Positions 53,452 through 62,747 of a stretch of DNA of 64,000 nucleotides are shown piece after piece (position 1 is the stretch's first letter; every line of letters starts with the position of its first letter). The stretch comes from Gracilibacillus salitolerans (GTDB taxonomy: Bacteria; Bacillota; Bacilli; Bacillales; Amphibacillaceae). A program made the position numbers and the translations under genes. The notes under the pieces were generated by a model. The model had not been told where the DNA came from, ran no database searches, and was given only the letters and a program-made list of their open reading frames with translations. The stretch is from positions 558,001-622,000 of the forward strand of contig NZ_CP045915.1 in the NCBI RefSeq assembly GCF_009650095.1. Reading direction: 5' to 3'.

Positions 53452-54763
53452 CTATCCCGTAAGAATATCTTCTGAAGGATATCTGATTTTTTCTTCTTTT
53501 GGTTGTGCTAATGAAAATGCAAGCGTAAGTGGTCCGAGTTTTCCGACAAACATGATGATCACGATTGCAAGTTTTCCTATCACAGTTAAAGAACCTGTAA
53601 TACCCATCGATAACCCCACAGTTCCAAATGCGGAAACAACCTCAAACAATATGGTAATGAATGGCTGTTCTTCCGTTATGTTTAATATAAAGATACCTAA
53701 AAAGGTAAAAAAGATGGCCATGCTTGATATGGCTAAAGATCTTAAAATAATCGATTGGTTAATTGACCTTCTAGCAATGGTAATATCCCTTTTTCTCCTT
53801 AAAAAGCTATTTACAGCCATGATAATGATCAGAAAAGTGGTTAATTTGATTCCTCCCCCAGTTGAAGCACTACCAGCACCAATAAACATTAATATAAGAA
53901 TAAAAAATAGACTTGCTTCTTCTAAACTTCCAATATCTAAAGTGTTAAATCCGGCGGTTCTCGGTGTAATACCTTGAAAGTAAGATGCCCAAAGTTGAAT
54001 TTAAACTTCCAAGCGTATTTGGGTTGCTATACTCTAATCTGAAGATAGTGATTATCGCAATAATATTGATGAAAAATGTTCCGACAATCATCATTTTAGA
54101 ATGCAAAGAAAGTGTTTTAAATTGTTTTTTATACCACAAGTCAGATAAAACGGTGAATCCAATACCACCAATAATAAATAAAAATGAAATAACAATATTA
54201 ATGATTGGATCTCCAACGTAACCTGTTAAACTATCCGACCATAATGAAAATCCTGCATTATTAAAAGCTGATATAGAGTGAAAAAAACTGAAATATAAAC
54301 CTTTCATCCAACCCATTTCAGGAACCCATCTTATTGCAATAAATATCATTGCGATAAGTTCAATAGTTAAGGAGAAAAAGAATAGGTTTCGTACTAATTT
54401 GATTACGCCACCAATTGACGTTTGATTTAAGGCTTGTTGAACTAATAATCTTTCTTTAATACCTATTCTTTTACCTAGCATTATGTAAATCAGCACTGCA
54501 AAAGACATGATGCCCAAACCACCTAATTGTATAAGCGAAACAATAACCAGTTGTCCAAACAGTGTAAAGGCAGATCCTGTATCTACTGTGACTAATCCTG
54601 TTACAGTCATGGCAGAAGTGGCAGTGAATAATGCATCTCCCCAGCGTATTGATTCGGTGGTGGCTAAGGGCAATTTGAGCAGAAATGTTCCCATTGTTAT
54701 GGATATCATAAATACTAAAAGAAGTAGTTGAGATGGGTTAAGATTTATATATTTCTTACGCAT
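53452..54763 (-). pseudogene. ktrB: KtrB/KtrD-type potassium transporter, frameshifted
   Basis: Ion-conducting subunit of a Ktr K+ uptake system, with SAMTVTGL, FHSISAFNNAGFS and GSASTGGGIK selectivity-loop regions and about ten helices. The reading frame breaks at about 53986-54000. Upstream it reads to GSLNST and runs into a stop at 53945; the correct continuation, WASYFQGITPRTAGFN, is in the frame one base over. It goes on without a stop to join the second part ending at 53452. One small indel explains this: a pseudogene, phase variation at a T/G run, or a sequencing error. ATG 54763 follows AAGGAG. Confidence 0.85.
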
Positions 54764-54767
54764 ACAC

Positions 54768-55424
54768 TTATACTCCTTCTTTTTCAAAGCGATGAATATC
54801 GGAATTAAGTCCCATCACAATTAAAATATCATTTTTTAATACTTTTTCGTCAGCTACTGGACTTACGATCATCTTTCTATCCCTTTGGATACCAACAATT
54901 GAACATCCGTATCTTTCCCTAACATTTATTTCAGCTAAAGACTTCTCATGTAATTTGTTGGTGGCGATAATTTCGACCATACTGTAATCTTCAGATAGCT
55001 CTACATAATCAATAATATTGTCAGATACGGTATGATGAGCAATACGTCTTGCCATTTCCCTTTCTGGATGAATAACCCTGTCGACTCCAATCTTACTTAA
55101 TACTTTATGGTGGTATTCATTTTGTGCCTTCGACCATACCCTTGGAACTCCAAGGTCTTTTAACAATAATGATGTTAAGATGCTAGCTTCGATATTTTCT
55201 CCGAAAGAGACAAAGGCGTGATCAAAATTTCTTATGCCTATTTCTTTCAAAGAATTTTCATCCACTCCGTTTGCTTGAACAGCATGTGTTGCAATTTTTG
55301 AATACTCTTTTACTTTGTTTGGATTTGTATCAATTGCCAATACATCTTCTCCTAATTCGACAAATGATTTAACTAAGCTTCCACCAAATTGACCTAATCC
55401 AAATACTGCATACTGTTTCTTCAT
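54768..55424 (-). CDS. ktrA: KtrA/KtrC-type potassium uptake regulatory subunit
   Basis: Cytoplasmic RCK subunit that gates the Ktr K+ channel. Residues 1-130 form an RCK-N Rossmann fold (VFGLGQFGGSL binding NAD or ATP), followed by RCK-C (about 135-215), the c-di-AMP-binding part. It has 218 aa. ATG 55424 (MKKQYAVFG) is chosen; ATG 55430 is possible. AAAGGAAG precedes it. It is upstream of ktrB by 4 bp and downstream of a c-di-AMP riboswitch, so the nucleotide would shut both expression and activity. Confidence 0.93.
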   Translation of the reverse strand: MKKQYAVFGLGQFGGSLVKSFVELGEDVLAIDTNPNKVKEYSKIATHAVQANGVDENSLKEIGIRNFDHAFVSFGENIEASILTSLLLKDLGVPRVWSKAQNEYHHKVLSKIGVDRVIHPEREMARRIAHHTVSDNIIDYVELSEDYSMVEIIATNKLHEKSLAEINVRERYGCSIVGIQRDRKMIVSPVADEKVLKNDILIVMGLNSDIHRFEKEGV

Positions 55425-55446
55425 TATCATTTCTTCCTTTCTAAAC

Positions 55447-55478
55447 AGAAAAAGACCACTCTTAATAAGAATGGTCAA
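55447..55478 (-). terminator. riboswitch-controlled terminator before ktrA
   Basis: On the minus strand GACCATTCTTA and TAAGAGTGGTC pair, followed by five T. It lies between the riboswitch aptamer and ktrA and is the likely expression platform. Confidence 0.8.
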
Positions 55479-55502
55479 TGGTTTCATTAACCCTTTTCTC
55501 AC

Positions 55503-55622
55503 AAATGCTGACGAGGTTAGCTGTCGGATTAGGGAATGAGAGTCTCCCTTCTTAGCATAGTTTGCTAAGATTCACCCCAAGATAAACATGGTTTATCAAA
55601 AATGGTTCCCCCGCTCATATTT
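55503..55622 (-). promoter_or_regulatory. c-di-AMP riboswitch (ydaO/yuaA class)
   Basis: Minus-strand blocks match the class in order: GCGGGGGAACCA, then TTGGGGTGAATC, then AGGGAGACTCTC, then CCGACAGCTAACCTCGTC. High c-di-AMP, a sign of high internal K+, would terminate ktrAB transcription. Upstream a promoter TTGACT, 17 bp, TAATGT is visible on the minus strand near 55660-55690. Confidence 0.95.
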
Positions 55623-56045
55623 CATGATTAAGCTTAAAAGGTATTTTTATAAAATTAATAAGTATACATTACTCCTCTAAATGTTGTTAGTCAATAGAAA
55701 ATTTGTAAATAATTTATTAAAAAAGGAAGCTTCAGACGTATTTTAGTTGTTCATATTTCAATTCATGTTACCCTTTGTACCTCTATCACAAAGTCATCAA
55801 TTCGTACCATCTTTTAACTGTGTTTTGACATCGTTTTCTCCTGTTTCTTCGACAAAATCTCCTTCGATTGATTGTACGCTTATCGTAATGCGCTTCTACT
55901 ATATTTTCAAGTCGTTTTTGAATTTTTTGGGGTTATGGACTTAAAAAAATAAAGCCCTAAAATAAAAGAGCAATATAAAAACAATAGTATTATTGTTTTT
56001 AATACAAAATACCTAGAAAATGAATAAAACAAAAGGATAATCTAT
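55623..56045. other. intergenic region with a decayed coding fragment
   Basis: Besides the ktrAB promoter, the minus strand 55797-55895 encodes a protein-like piece (RITISVQSIEGDFVEE and a further 12 residues before TGA) that has no start and is preceded by stops. It is probably the tail of a lost gene. The plus-strand open frame at 55747-55944 is its shadow. The rest is AT-rich. Confidence 0.3.
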
Positions 56046-56408
56046 TCAGTCATCCTTTTGTTTCTTTTGCCATAAGAAAAATTCCACTTCTTTTTTTAGC
56101 TGCTTTTTCAATTCCTTCTTTTCTTCTTCGCTTAGGGAGTCTAGATCATAGCCGAATAAGTCGTCTATTGGCTCATTTATTTCAATTTTGTTATTTGAAA
56201 TTTCCTTTTGGTAATCCGTTCTACCTAAAAGATAATCCGTACTGACTTCTAGTATATTTGCTATTTCTTTTAACACTTCATTAGAAGGCGAACTATAGCC
56301 GGTCTCATAATTTGAAATTGTTTGTTTTTTAGTATGTAGTTTGGAAGCAAGTTCTTCTTGTGTTAATTTTTTATTCCTTCTTGCACTCCTTAATCTTTGT
56401 GCCAACAT
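56046..56408 (-). CDS. XRE-family repressor, phage CI-like
   Basis: A 120-aa regulator. An N-terminal helix-turn-helix (LTQEELASKLHTKKQTISNYETGYSSPS, about residues 16-44) is followed by a charged coiled-coil-like tail (about 85-118, rich in Glu and Lys) that likely mediates dimerisation. It is divergent from a second XRE gene, a layout like the CI/Cro switch of phages or integrative elements. GAAGGGA lies 12 bp before ATG. No integrase is nearby, so this is probably a remnant or a captured switch. Confidence 0.85.
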   Translation of the reverse strand: MLAQRLRSARRNKKLTQEELASKLHTKKQTISNYETGYSSPSNEVLKEIANILEVSTDYLLGRTDYQKEISNNKIEINEPIDDLFGYDLDSLSEEEKKELKKQLKKEVEFFLWQKKQKDD

Positions 56409-56429
56409 TGGAGCACGTCCCTTCTAAAA

Positions 56430-56564
56430 AAGTTCAAGATTATTGTACTACATAAAAGCAATAAGCGTAATATTAAAACCGAAAAGTCCAAGAAAATCAT
56501 ATTATTATATTGACATCCAATCAAGTTGGACTTATAATTAACACGAGATACAAAAATCTTGGAC
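56430..56564. promoter_or_regulatory. divergent XRE operator region with consensus promoter
   Basis: Four related sites occur: AAGTTCAAGAT (56430-56440), AAAGTCCAAGAAAATCATA (56483-56501), TCAAGTTGGACTT (56521-56533) and AATCTTGGAC (56555-56564). The shared element is GTCCAAGA or its complement. TTGACA (56510-56515), 17 bp, TATAAT (56533-56538) is a perfect promoter for the plus-strand XRE gene, and the third site fills its spacer. A repressor bound there would block the promoter. Confidence 0.75.
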
Positions 56565-56581
56565 ATTGAGAGGGGGATTAA

Positions 56582-56821
56582 ATGAAAAATTTCAATTTAA
56601 TCAATGCTAGAAAACAGAAAAACTTGACTCAAGAACAACTAGCAAAAAAGTTAGGTTATAAAGGAAAGCAAGCAGTGGCTAATTGGGAAAGTGGTTATTC
56701 ATCACCGCCACTAGAAAAAGCGTTGTTGATTGCAAAAATACTAGATAAAGAAATATCTTTTTTATTTAATTATAAAGTCCAAGAAAATCATACAAATAAA
56801 GAACATAATTATTTTAAGTAG
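56582..56821 (+). CDS. XRE-family regulator, Cro-like
   Basis: A 79-aa helix-turn-helix protein (LTQEQLAKKLGYKGKQAVANWESGYSSPP, about residues 16-44) with a short polar tail. GAGGGGG precedes ATG. A 19-bp copy of the operator-type word AAAGTCCAAGAAAATCATA lies inside its 3' part at 56774-56792, identical to the intergenic one, so a repressor could bind within the gene. Transcribed from a perfect sigma-A promoter. Confidence 0.83.
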   Translation: MKNFNLINARKQKNLTQEQLAKKLGYKGKQAVANWESGYSSPPLEKALLIAKILDKEISFLFNYKVQENHTNKEHNYFK

Positions 56822-57402
56822 GTAATCTACTTAAAAACTAACAAAAAACGGACCGACTGATCTTAAATCTATATCTTTTAAAAAGTTTGCTAAGGGAATG
56901 CAATAATGCTAAATAGTAAGGAGTTTAAAAAGTTCAGGATATGAAATAAGCTAAATAGAATTCCTAGCAATTGGAATTAGCTACAGTGATTGGAGTAGCT
57001 GAATTGGTATTAATCAACACCTTTAGTATTGGTGTAATTATATAAAGTATCCATTCTAGTATTAGTTTACAAGAAAAGAATGGAAAAACAAAGGAGGTTC
57101 AGAATAATTGAAATTAATATGAAAGTTAATCCAGATGTCATAAAAGAATGTAAGATCTTCTATATGTTGTTGTATCTGAAATAACCAAAGACCTTAAGAA
57201 AAGGTTGCATTGTATGAGTTATTTCAAAGCGAAAACAAAATAAATCAAAGAAAATTCACATCACTTGCACTATTAAACACTTCAGATGATTAAAAGTATT
57301 TGAACTTGGTAACTTTTTCAAAGCTAAAATACTTAAGCATATTATTAACATTCTTTCAAAATTGGAATACATGGCTTTACATATACAAAGGGGGATTAGG
57401 AA
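56822..57402 (+). other. gene-poor patch after the XRE pair
   Basis: No intact gene over 60 codons. At 57089-57183 AAAGGAGG is followed by a short frame (TTG or ATG near 57120; MKVNPDVIKECKIFYMLLYL, then stop), possibly a truncated phage gene. AT-rich DNA with many stops. It is consistent with a decayed prophage or integrative-element early region. Confidence 0.4.
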
Positions 57403-57615
57403 ATGAGTATTGAATTTGATTATAAAAACAATGATAGATCGGATATCGAAAAACGATCATTTGTTTGCTTAATGGATTTGATCGAGAGGTTAGTAATAAT
57501 CGTAGATAATGATTATGGACGGTTTAGTGATGAACAAGTCAAGTCAGCAATAGAATATTTAGAAGTGATAGAAAAGAGTTTAAACCCAGTATTAAAAACA
57601 GGAAAAGCTGAGTAG
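57403..57615 (+). CDS. hypothetical protein, 70 aa
   Basis: A small acidic protein rich in Asp, Glu and Ile, probably helical (residues 15-62), with no family I recognise. AAAGGGGG lies 8 bp before ATG, so it is likely translated. AGCTGAGTA and TTACTCAGCT form a hairpin at its 3' end (57604-57640) with only a weak T tract. Its context suggests it belongs to the phage-like patch. Confidence 0.6.
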   Translation: MSIEFDYKNNDRSDIEKRSFVCLMDLIERLVIIVDNDYGRFSDEQVKSAIEYLEVIEKSLNPVLKTGKAE

Positions 57616-57837
57616 GAGATAAAACCATTACTCAGCTTCTCTATCATAGATCGCAGTTAACTTCGGTCGCAACTTAAAAGTCATGAACGAAACTAGTTTT
57701 TTATACGTACGTCGTTAATGCCACGGATGTTTCTCTCATTCCAGAAATTGACTTAGCCAAAAGAGCACCTATCAACAATGAAAGCCTTTGTTGAATTTCT
57801 AGTCATAATTGTTTTTACCAAAAAGCAATAGTAAGTA

Positions 57838-58710
57838 TTACAAATTACCCTCAAACCATTTGATCAATGCTTGTGTTCCGCGATCTTCCAATCCTTTTTC
57901 GGCTAGCTCTTCGTATAATTCTAATGATAATGCCAATCCGGGTGTTTGTAGCCCCATTTGTTGAGCATTTGCTAATGCAATTTTCATATCTTTAATAAAA
58001 TGTTTGATATAAAAACCAGGATCACTGTCCCCTTTGATCATTCGTGGTGCTAGATTGGATAGGGACCAACTACCTGCTGCGCCAGTTGAGATGCTTTTTA
58101 AGACACGGACCGGATCAAGGCCAGCTTTCTTGGCATACATTATTGCTTCTGATACCCCGATCATATTAGAGGCAATCGTCATTTGATTCGCCATTTTCGT
58201 ATGCTGTCCTGCCCCTGCAGGTCCTTGCAAGACAATATTTTCACCCATTTTTTCAAAGATTGGTCGCATCGATTCGAAATCCTCTTCCTTACCACCAACC
58301 ATGATGGTAAGTTTTCCATTTTTAGCACCTACATCACCGCCCGATACAGGTGCATCAAGACTATGCAAACTCTTTTTCTCTGCTTCTTTAAAAATCTTTT
58401 CAGCAAGTACAGGGTCAGAAGTAGTCATATCTATTAAGGTTGTTTCAGATTGAGCATTTGCAATAAGACCATTTTCACCGAGGTAAATTGCTTCAACATC
58501 GTGTGGATACCCGACAATAGAAATGACTACATCTACTTTTTTTGCCAGAGAAGCAATTGATTCTTCCCAAATAGCTCCGTCATCTAGAAGTTCCTGTGCC
58601 TTTGTTTTCGTTCTTGTAAAAAGGTGAACCTTATGTCCAGCTTCCATTAAATGTTTTGCCATACTTTTGCCCATAACGCCAGTGCCAATAAAACCAATTG
58701 TTGTTGTCAT
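57838..58710 (-). CDS. NAD(P)-dependent 3-hydroxyisobutyrate dehydrogenase-type oxidoreductase
   Basis: A 290-aa beta-hydroxyacid dehydrogenase similar to Bacillus YkwC. The Rossmann GFIGTGVMGKSMAKHL opens the protein, then DAPVSGGDVGAKNG (substrate binding) and the catalytic Lys in GAGQHTKMANQ. It oxidises small beta-hydroxyacids such as 3-hydroxyisobutyrate or tartronate semialdehyde; the exact substrate is open. AAAGGAGGAG precedes ATG. Monocistronic. Confidence 0.9.
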   Translation of the reverse strand: MTTTIGFIGTGVMGKSMAKHLMEAGHKVHLFTRTKTKAQELLDDGAIWEESIASLAKKVDVVISIVGYPHDVEAIYLGENGLIANAQSETTLIDMTTSDPVLAEKIFKEAEKKSLHSLDAPVSGGDVGAKNGKLTIMVGGKEEDFESMRPIFEKMGENIVLQGPAGAGQHTKMANQMTIASNMIGVSEAIMYAKKAGLDPVRVLKSISTGAAGSWSLSNLAPRMIKGDSDPGFYIKHFIKDMKIALANAQQMGLQTPGLALSLELYEELAEKGLEDRGTQALIKWFEGNL

Positions 58711-58816
58711 TTTTCTCCTCCTTTTCTTTTACTTTACCAAAAATCAGTTGACTATCCCAATAGTTGTTTTTAACGATTACATAATGGGAATAGTGGCACT
58801 AAAAGGAGGCTAAAAT

Positions 58817-59158
58817 ATGGATCAACAAGTATTGAATCAATGCAAAGCCCTCTTAGAAGAAAGAAAAGAAGAAATACGTAGTCAGCATGTACATCAAAAT
58901 AATGCATTAGATGAAGAGGTAGGTGAGTTGTCAACATTTGATAACCATCCGGCAGACATGGGAACAGAACTCTTTGAAAGGCAAAAAGACATTACTATAA
59001 AACAACAATTGCAGGAAGAGTTAGCGGATATTGAGGATGCTTTAGAAGAAATCAGTCGAGGTACCTATCATCGTTGTAATACGTGCGGGAAACCAATTAA
59101 AGAGGAACGATTACTAGCTGTTCCTACAACTAGATATTGTATCGATCATGGAAAATAG
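58817..59158 (+). CDS. DksA/TraR-type zinc finger protein (YocK/YteA-like)
   Basis: A 113-aa protein: a helical N-terminal part (about 1-80, charged) and a C-terminal zinc finger CNTCGKPIKEERLLAVPTTRYCIDH. This fits the DksA/TraR family; Gram-positive members such as YocK or YteA are general-stress or spore-associated proteins. The finger has Cys, Cys, Cys and a His. AAAGGAGG precedes ATG. A bidirectional terminator follows. Confidence 0.88.
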   Translation: MDQQVLNQCKALLEERKEEIRSQHVHQNNALDEEVGELSTFDNHPADMGTELFERQKDITIKQQLQEELADIEDALEEISRGTYHRCNTCGKPIKEERLLAVPTTRYCIDHGK

Positions 59159-59159
59159 A

Positions 59160-59192
59160 GAAAACCCCAAGACATTACTTGGGGTTTTCATC
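59160..59192. terminator. bidirectional terminator
   Basis: AAAACCCCAAG and CTTGGGGTTTT pair around a 7-base loop, between the convergent zinc finger and htrB-like genes. Confidence 0.9.
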
Positions 59193-59194
59193 AT

Positions 59195-60427
59195 TTACTC
59201 CATATTATTTTGCTCATTTAAAACTAACGTTGCAGTTTGCAGGTTACCTTCACGATAGAAAGTGACGTTAACTTCTTCGCCAACTTCTGTTTCATTGTAA
59301 AGGTATTTCTTAAGGTCTAACATGGATTCAATATTTTTATCGTTAAGTTTAGTCACGACATCATATTGTTGTAATCCGGACTCTTCTGCTGGTGAATTAG
59401 GCTCAACCTGTGCGATGACAACCCCATTCTCCACACTTTCATCTAACTGCAATGTTTCTTGAATATGACGTTGTGGTACGGTAGACAAGTCGATAGCACT
59501 GATACCGATAAACGGACGAACGACTTCATTACCTGTTTCCAGTTGTTCAACGACTGGTTTGGCATCATCGATTGGAATCGCAAATCCAATTCCTTCTACT
59601 TGAGATTGGGCGATTTTCATCGAATTAATGCCAATCACTTGCCCATTGGTGTTGATTAAGGCACCACCACTGTTGCCAGGATTAATCGCTGCATCGGTTT
59701 GAATTACATTTGTTGTCCAATCAGGTTGACTGTCATTGTTTAAGTCGATATCAACGGCACGATCCAAACCGCTGATGATCCCTTGTGTTACAGACCCAGC
59801 AAATTCTTGTCCGAGTGGGTTACCTATTGCAATCGCAGTATCACCTACTGCCAAATCGTCGGAAGATCCTAATTCTGCAACTGTTGAAACTTGATCACTA
59901 GGGATGCGAAGTACAGCTAAATCGGTTAACTCATCTGTACCCATTACGTTAGCTTCAACATGTTCGCCATTTGTTAGAATCACTTCTACTTCTTGGGCAG
60001 CTTCCACTACGTGATTATTCGTAACGATGTAAGCATATTCGTCATCCTTTTTATAAATCACACCTGATCCTGTACCAGCTGCATCAGATTCTTCCCAAAG
60101 GCTGATTTGTTGAATGTTGGAGACACCAACTACTGCGTCCGATACTTTCTCTACGGCACTGCCAATCGAGTTAGAGGATTGATTGGCAAGGTTAGTTGTC
60201 GGCACAGCTTCCTCTGATGATGTTTGTTCTGTCTGCTCATTTTGATTGCTATCTTCAGAAGAGACAGCCTTTTCATCATTGATCATATTAAGAAATATTC
60301 CACCAGTAAACAGTGCTGCGATAACTCCACCCGCAACTCCACTCATTAACATAGCTAATGTGCTTTTCTCTTTTTTGACTTTTTTACTTTGCTCTGTTGT
60401 TTGTTCTTGATTAAATTCTTCACTCAT
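59195..60427 (-). CDS. htrB: HtrA-family membrane serine protease (HtrB/YvtA type)
   Basis: A quality-control protease acting on the outer face of the membrane. It has a cytoplasmic N-terminus (Lys-rich), one helix (about residues 25-48), a Ser/Gln-rich linker, and a trypsin-like domain with His in VTNNHVVEA, Asp in TDLAVLRIP and Ser in INPGNSGGAL. A C-terminal PDZ domain (about 305-400) follows. It has 410 aa. It is divergent from cssRS, the two-component system that activates htrA and htrB in Bacillus subtilis, so it is the likely target. Confidence 0.92.
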   Translation of the reverse strand: MSEEFNQEQTTEQSKKVKKEKSTLAMLMSGVAGGVIAALFTGGIFLNMINDEKAVSSEDSNQNEQTEQTSSEEAVPTTNLANQSSNSIGSAVEKVSDAVVGVSNIQQISLWEESDAAGTGSGVIYKKDDEYAYIVTNNHVVEAAQEVEVILTNGEHVEANVMGTDELTDLAVLRIPSDQVSTVAELGSSDDLAVGDTAIAIGNPLGQEFAGSVTQGIISGLDRAVDIDLNNDSQPDWTTNVIQTDAAINPGNSGGALINTNGQVIGINSMKIAQSQVEGIGFAIPIDDAKPVVEQLETGNEVVRPFIGISAIDLSTVPQRHIQETLQLDESVENGVVIAQVEPNSPAEESGLQQYDVVTKLNDKNIESMLDLKKYLYNETEVGEEVNVTFYREGNLQTATLVLNEQNNME

Positions 60428-60624
60428 TTATCTATTCACCCTTTCGTAGGAATATTAACGTAACTTCTATTATTATCATACCTGTTATATACGGCATATT
60501 AATGGGATAATTGTATAAAAAATGTGTAAAAGTAAGAATTCATTGCTCGCTGCTTAATTTTTTTGGGTAAATGTGCGAAAATAAGAGCAAGCAAATTGGG
60601 GTATAATTGGGAGAGGTGAGCAAT

Positions 60625-61317
60625 ATGAATCAACACATCTATATTGTAGAAGATGATGCAAATATTAGAGATATAGTGAAAGCCTATTTAATGAAGCAAG
60701 GATTTCAAGTCACACTTTTGGAAAATGCAGAAGATGCGTGGCAACGAGCTCAGAGCGGACAGCCGGATATGTGGATACTGGATATTATGTTACCTGGCAT
60801 GGACGGTTATGAATTATGTAAAAAAATACGGCAAGTCAGTGAAGTACCGATAATTATCATATCTGCAAAGGATGAGGAAGTCGATAAGATTCTCGGTTTA
60901 GAACTTGGCAGTGATGATTATTTAACGAAGCCGTTTAGTCCGCGCGAATTAGTAGCAAGAGTCAAACGCTTGTTTAAAAGAGCAGAAGCTCAACCGATCA
61001 ATCAAATTAATTCAACGCCTGTTATTGAATTGGGAGAATTGGAGATCGATAAAACAGCACGGGTTGTACATTGGAAACAACAAGAGATTGATGTGACATC
61101 CAAAGAATTTACGATGTTAGAGATCTTTGCTCAAAAACCAAACCGAGCATTTTCGAGGGAGGAATTGCTCACTCTAGTTTGGGGCGATGATTATTTTGGG
61201 AGTGATCGTGCGGTGGATGACTTAGTTAAAAGATTACGAAAAAAATTAGATAGTTTACCGATTGAAACGGTTTGGGGATATGGGTACCGCCTAGAATATG
61301 ATGAGGACCAACAATGA
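60625..61317 (+). CDS. cssR: response regulator CssR (secretion stress)
   Basis: An OmpR-type response regulator of 230 aa. The receiver domain has acidic residues EDD near the start, the phosphoacceptor Asp in ILDIMLPGMDG and Lys in LTKPFSP; the C-terminal winged helix ends VWGYGYRLE. ATG 60625 follows GAGAGGTGAG; the frame opens 6 codons earlier. In Bacillus CssR responds to misfolded secreted proteins and activates htrA and htrB. It overlaps cssS by an ATGA. Confidence 0.9.
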   Translation: MNQHIYIVEDDANIRDIVKAYLMKQGFQVTLLENAEDAWQRAQSGQPDMWILDIMLPGMDGYELCKKIRQVSEVPIIIISAKDEEVDKILGLELGSDDYLTKPFSPRELVARVKRLFKRAEAQPINQINSTPVIELGELEIDKTARVVHWKQQEIDVTSKEFTMLEIFAQKPNRAFSREELLTLVWGDDYFGSDRAVDDLVKRLRKKLDSLPIETVWGYGYRLEYDEDQQ

Positions 61318-62669
61318 AGCTGCAATATCAATTAACGATTGCTTTTACAACACTACTAGTGGTTATCATGACGGTTACTGGTATTATGATTTACTCTCAA
61401 ATGCTGCAGATGTTAATTAAGGATGAGCAGCGTCAGTTAGAAGACAAAGGGGAATTGATCGTTAACTTTATATTGTCGGAAGATCTCAACAATACGACAA
61501 ACGTACAACGATTTTTGCAATTACTAGAGCAATATAATTTGCAAGTTTTTGCGTATGATGAGGCCAGTGAAAGGATCGTTTTTTCCTCGATTCCTAATAT
61601 TAATACGATTGAATCGTGGGTTCAGGAATATAACCTGGATAGTAGGACGCAACCTTTATGGCAGGGAAAAGATGATAATTATGTGGTATCGATTATTCCC
61701 GTTTTGTCACCGTTGTCCACTCAACAATTAGTGTTACTTACACCGTTAGATGACCTGCAGGAAGTACAAAGAAGCTTAATGAATCGATTGTTTCTGATTT
61801 TCCTGCTTGGAATTGCAGTAGCTGTTTTGCTTAGTCATTATTTGACTACTAAGCTTGTCACACCTTTAACGAAATTAAGACATCAATTAAAGAAAATTGA
61901 AAAACGTAAATTTGATGAGATGGAAGAAGTAAAAGCAACTGGTGAAATAAAAGAGGTAGAGCAAAGTATTGTTGAGATGGCTAATGAGTTAGACAGCTTT
62001 ATTCAATCGCAGCATCACTTTTTTCAAAATGCAAGCCATGAACTCAAAACGCCACTCATGACCATTCAAGGTTATGCAGAAGGCATTCGTGATGGAATAT
62101 TTGAAGGAGAAGAAGCAAGAAGAGGCCTGCAAGTGATGGTGGCAGAAATTAATAGGCTGAAAAAAATTATCAATGAAATTATTTTGCTGGCCAAACTAGA
62201 TAGTGAAGCAGATATATATCGACCGGAAAAGGTGAACAGTAAAATATTTATGGAACAAGTAATGGAAAGAGCAATCCCGATCGCTAATGAAAAACATATT
62301 CAAGTGAAACAAGATCAAGCGGAAGAAGTACAAGTATGGTTTGATGCAGAAAAAATGTTACAAGCAGTTATGAATATTATAACGAATGCGATTAGACATG
62401 CGGATACACAAGTGGAAGTGACCACATTTACAAACAATAAGCAATTTCATATACAAATAACGGACGATGGTGAAGGAATTGACGATGAATTAATTAAAAA
62501 ATTATTCCATCGTTTTGTAAAAGGTGAGAGCGGAGAGACAGGTCTTGGCTTAGCGATTGCACGGGCAATTGTAGAGCGCTCGGGCGGATCAATTAAAGCA
62601 GAAAATGCACCGTATGGTGGAGCGAGATTTATGATTACATTTACGGATTTTGAAAAAAATAACGATTAA
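61314..62669 (+). CDS. cssS: sensor histidine kinase CssS
   Basis: A 451-aa membrane kinase: first helix about 10-32, an extracellular sensing part (about 33-155), second helix about 160-182, HAMP, then the phosphorylated His in NASHELKTPLMTIQGYAEG. ATP-binding boxes follow (MNIITNAIRHAD, DDGEGIDDE, GLGLAIA). Paired with CssR and next to htrB it should sense secretion or heat stress. No terminator seen before typA. Confidence 0.9.
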   Translation: MKLQYQLTIAFTTLLVVIMTVTGIMIYSQMLQMLIKDEQRQLEDKGELIVNFILSEDLNNTTNVQRFLQLLEQYNLQVFAYDEASERIVFSSIPNINTIESWVQEYNLDSRTQPLWQGKDDNYVVSIIPVLSPLSTQQLVLLTPLDDLQEVQRSLMNRLFLIFLLGIAVAVLLSHYLTTKLVTPLTKLRHQLKKIEKRKFDEMEEVKATGEIKEVEQSIVEMANELDSFIQSQHHFFQNASHELKTPLMTIQGYAEGIRDGIFEGEEARRGLQVMVAEINRLKKIINEIILLAKLDSEADIYRPEKVNSKIFMEQVMERAIPIANEKHIQVKQDQAEEVQVWFDAEKMLQAVMNIITNAIRHADTQVEVTTFTNNKQFHIQITDDGEGIDDELIKKLFHRFVKGESGETGLGLAIARAIVERSGGSIKAENAPYGGARFMITFTDFEKNND

Positions 62670-62747
62670 TGATAACAATTACTGACTAGTATGATATACT
62701 AGGTAAGTTGTAATATGATGAACGCATCTTTAAGAGGAGAGAATAAA

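Noticed and set aside
55747..55944. Plus-strand open frame of 65 codons
   Set aside because: It is the shadow of a decayed minus-strand fragment and lacks a ribosome site.
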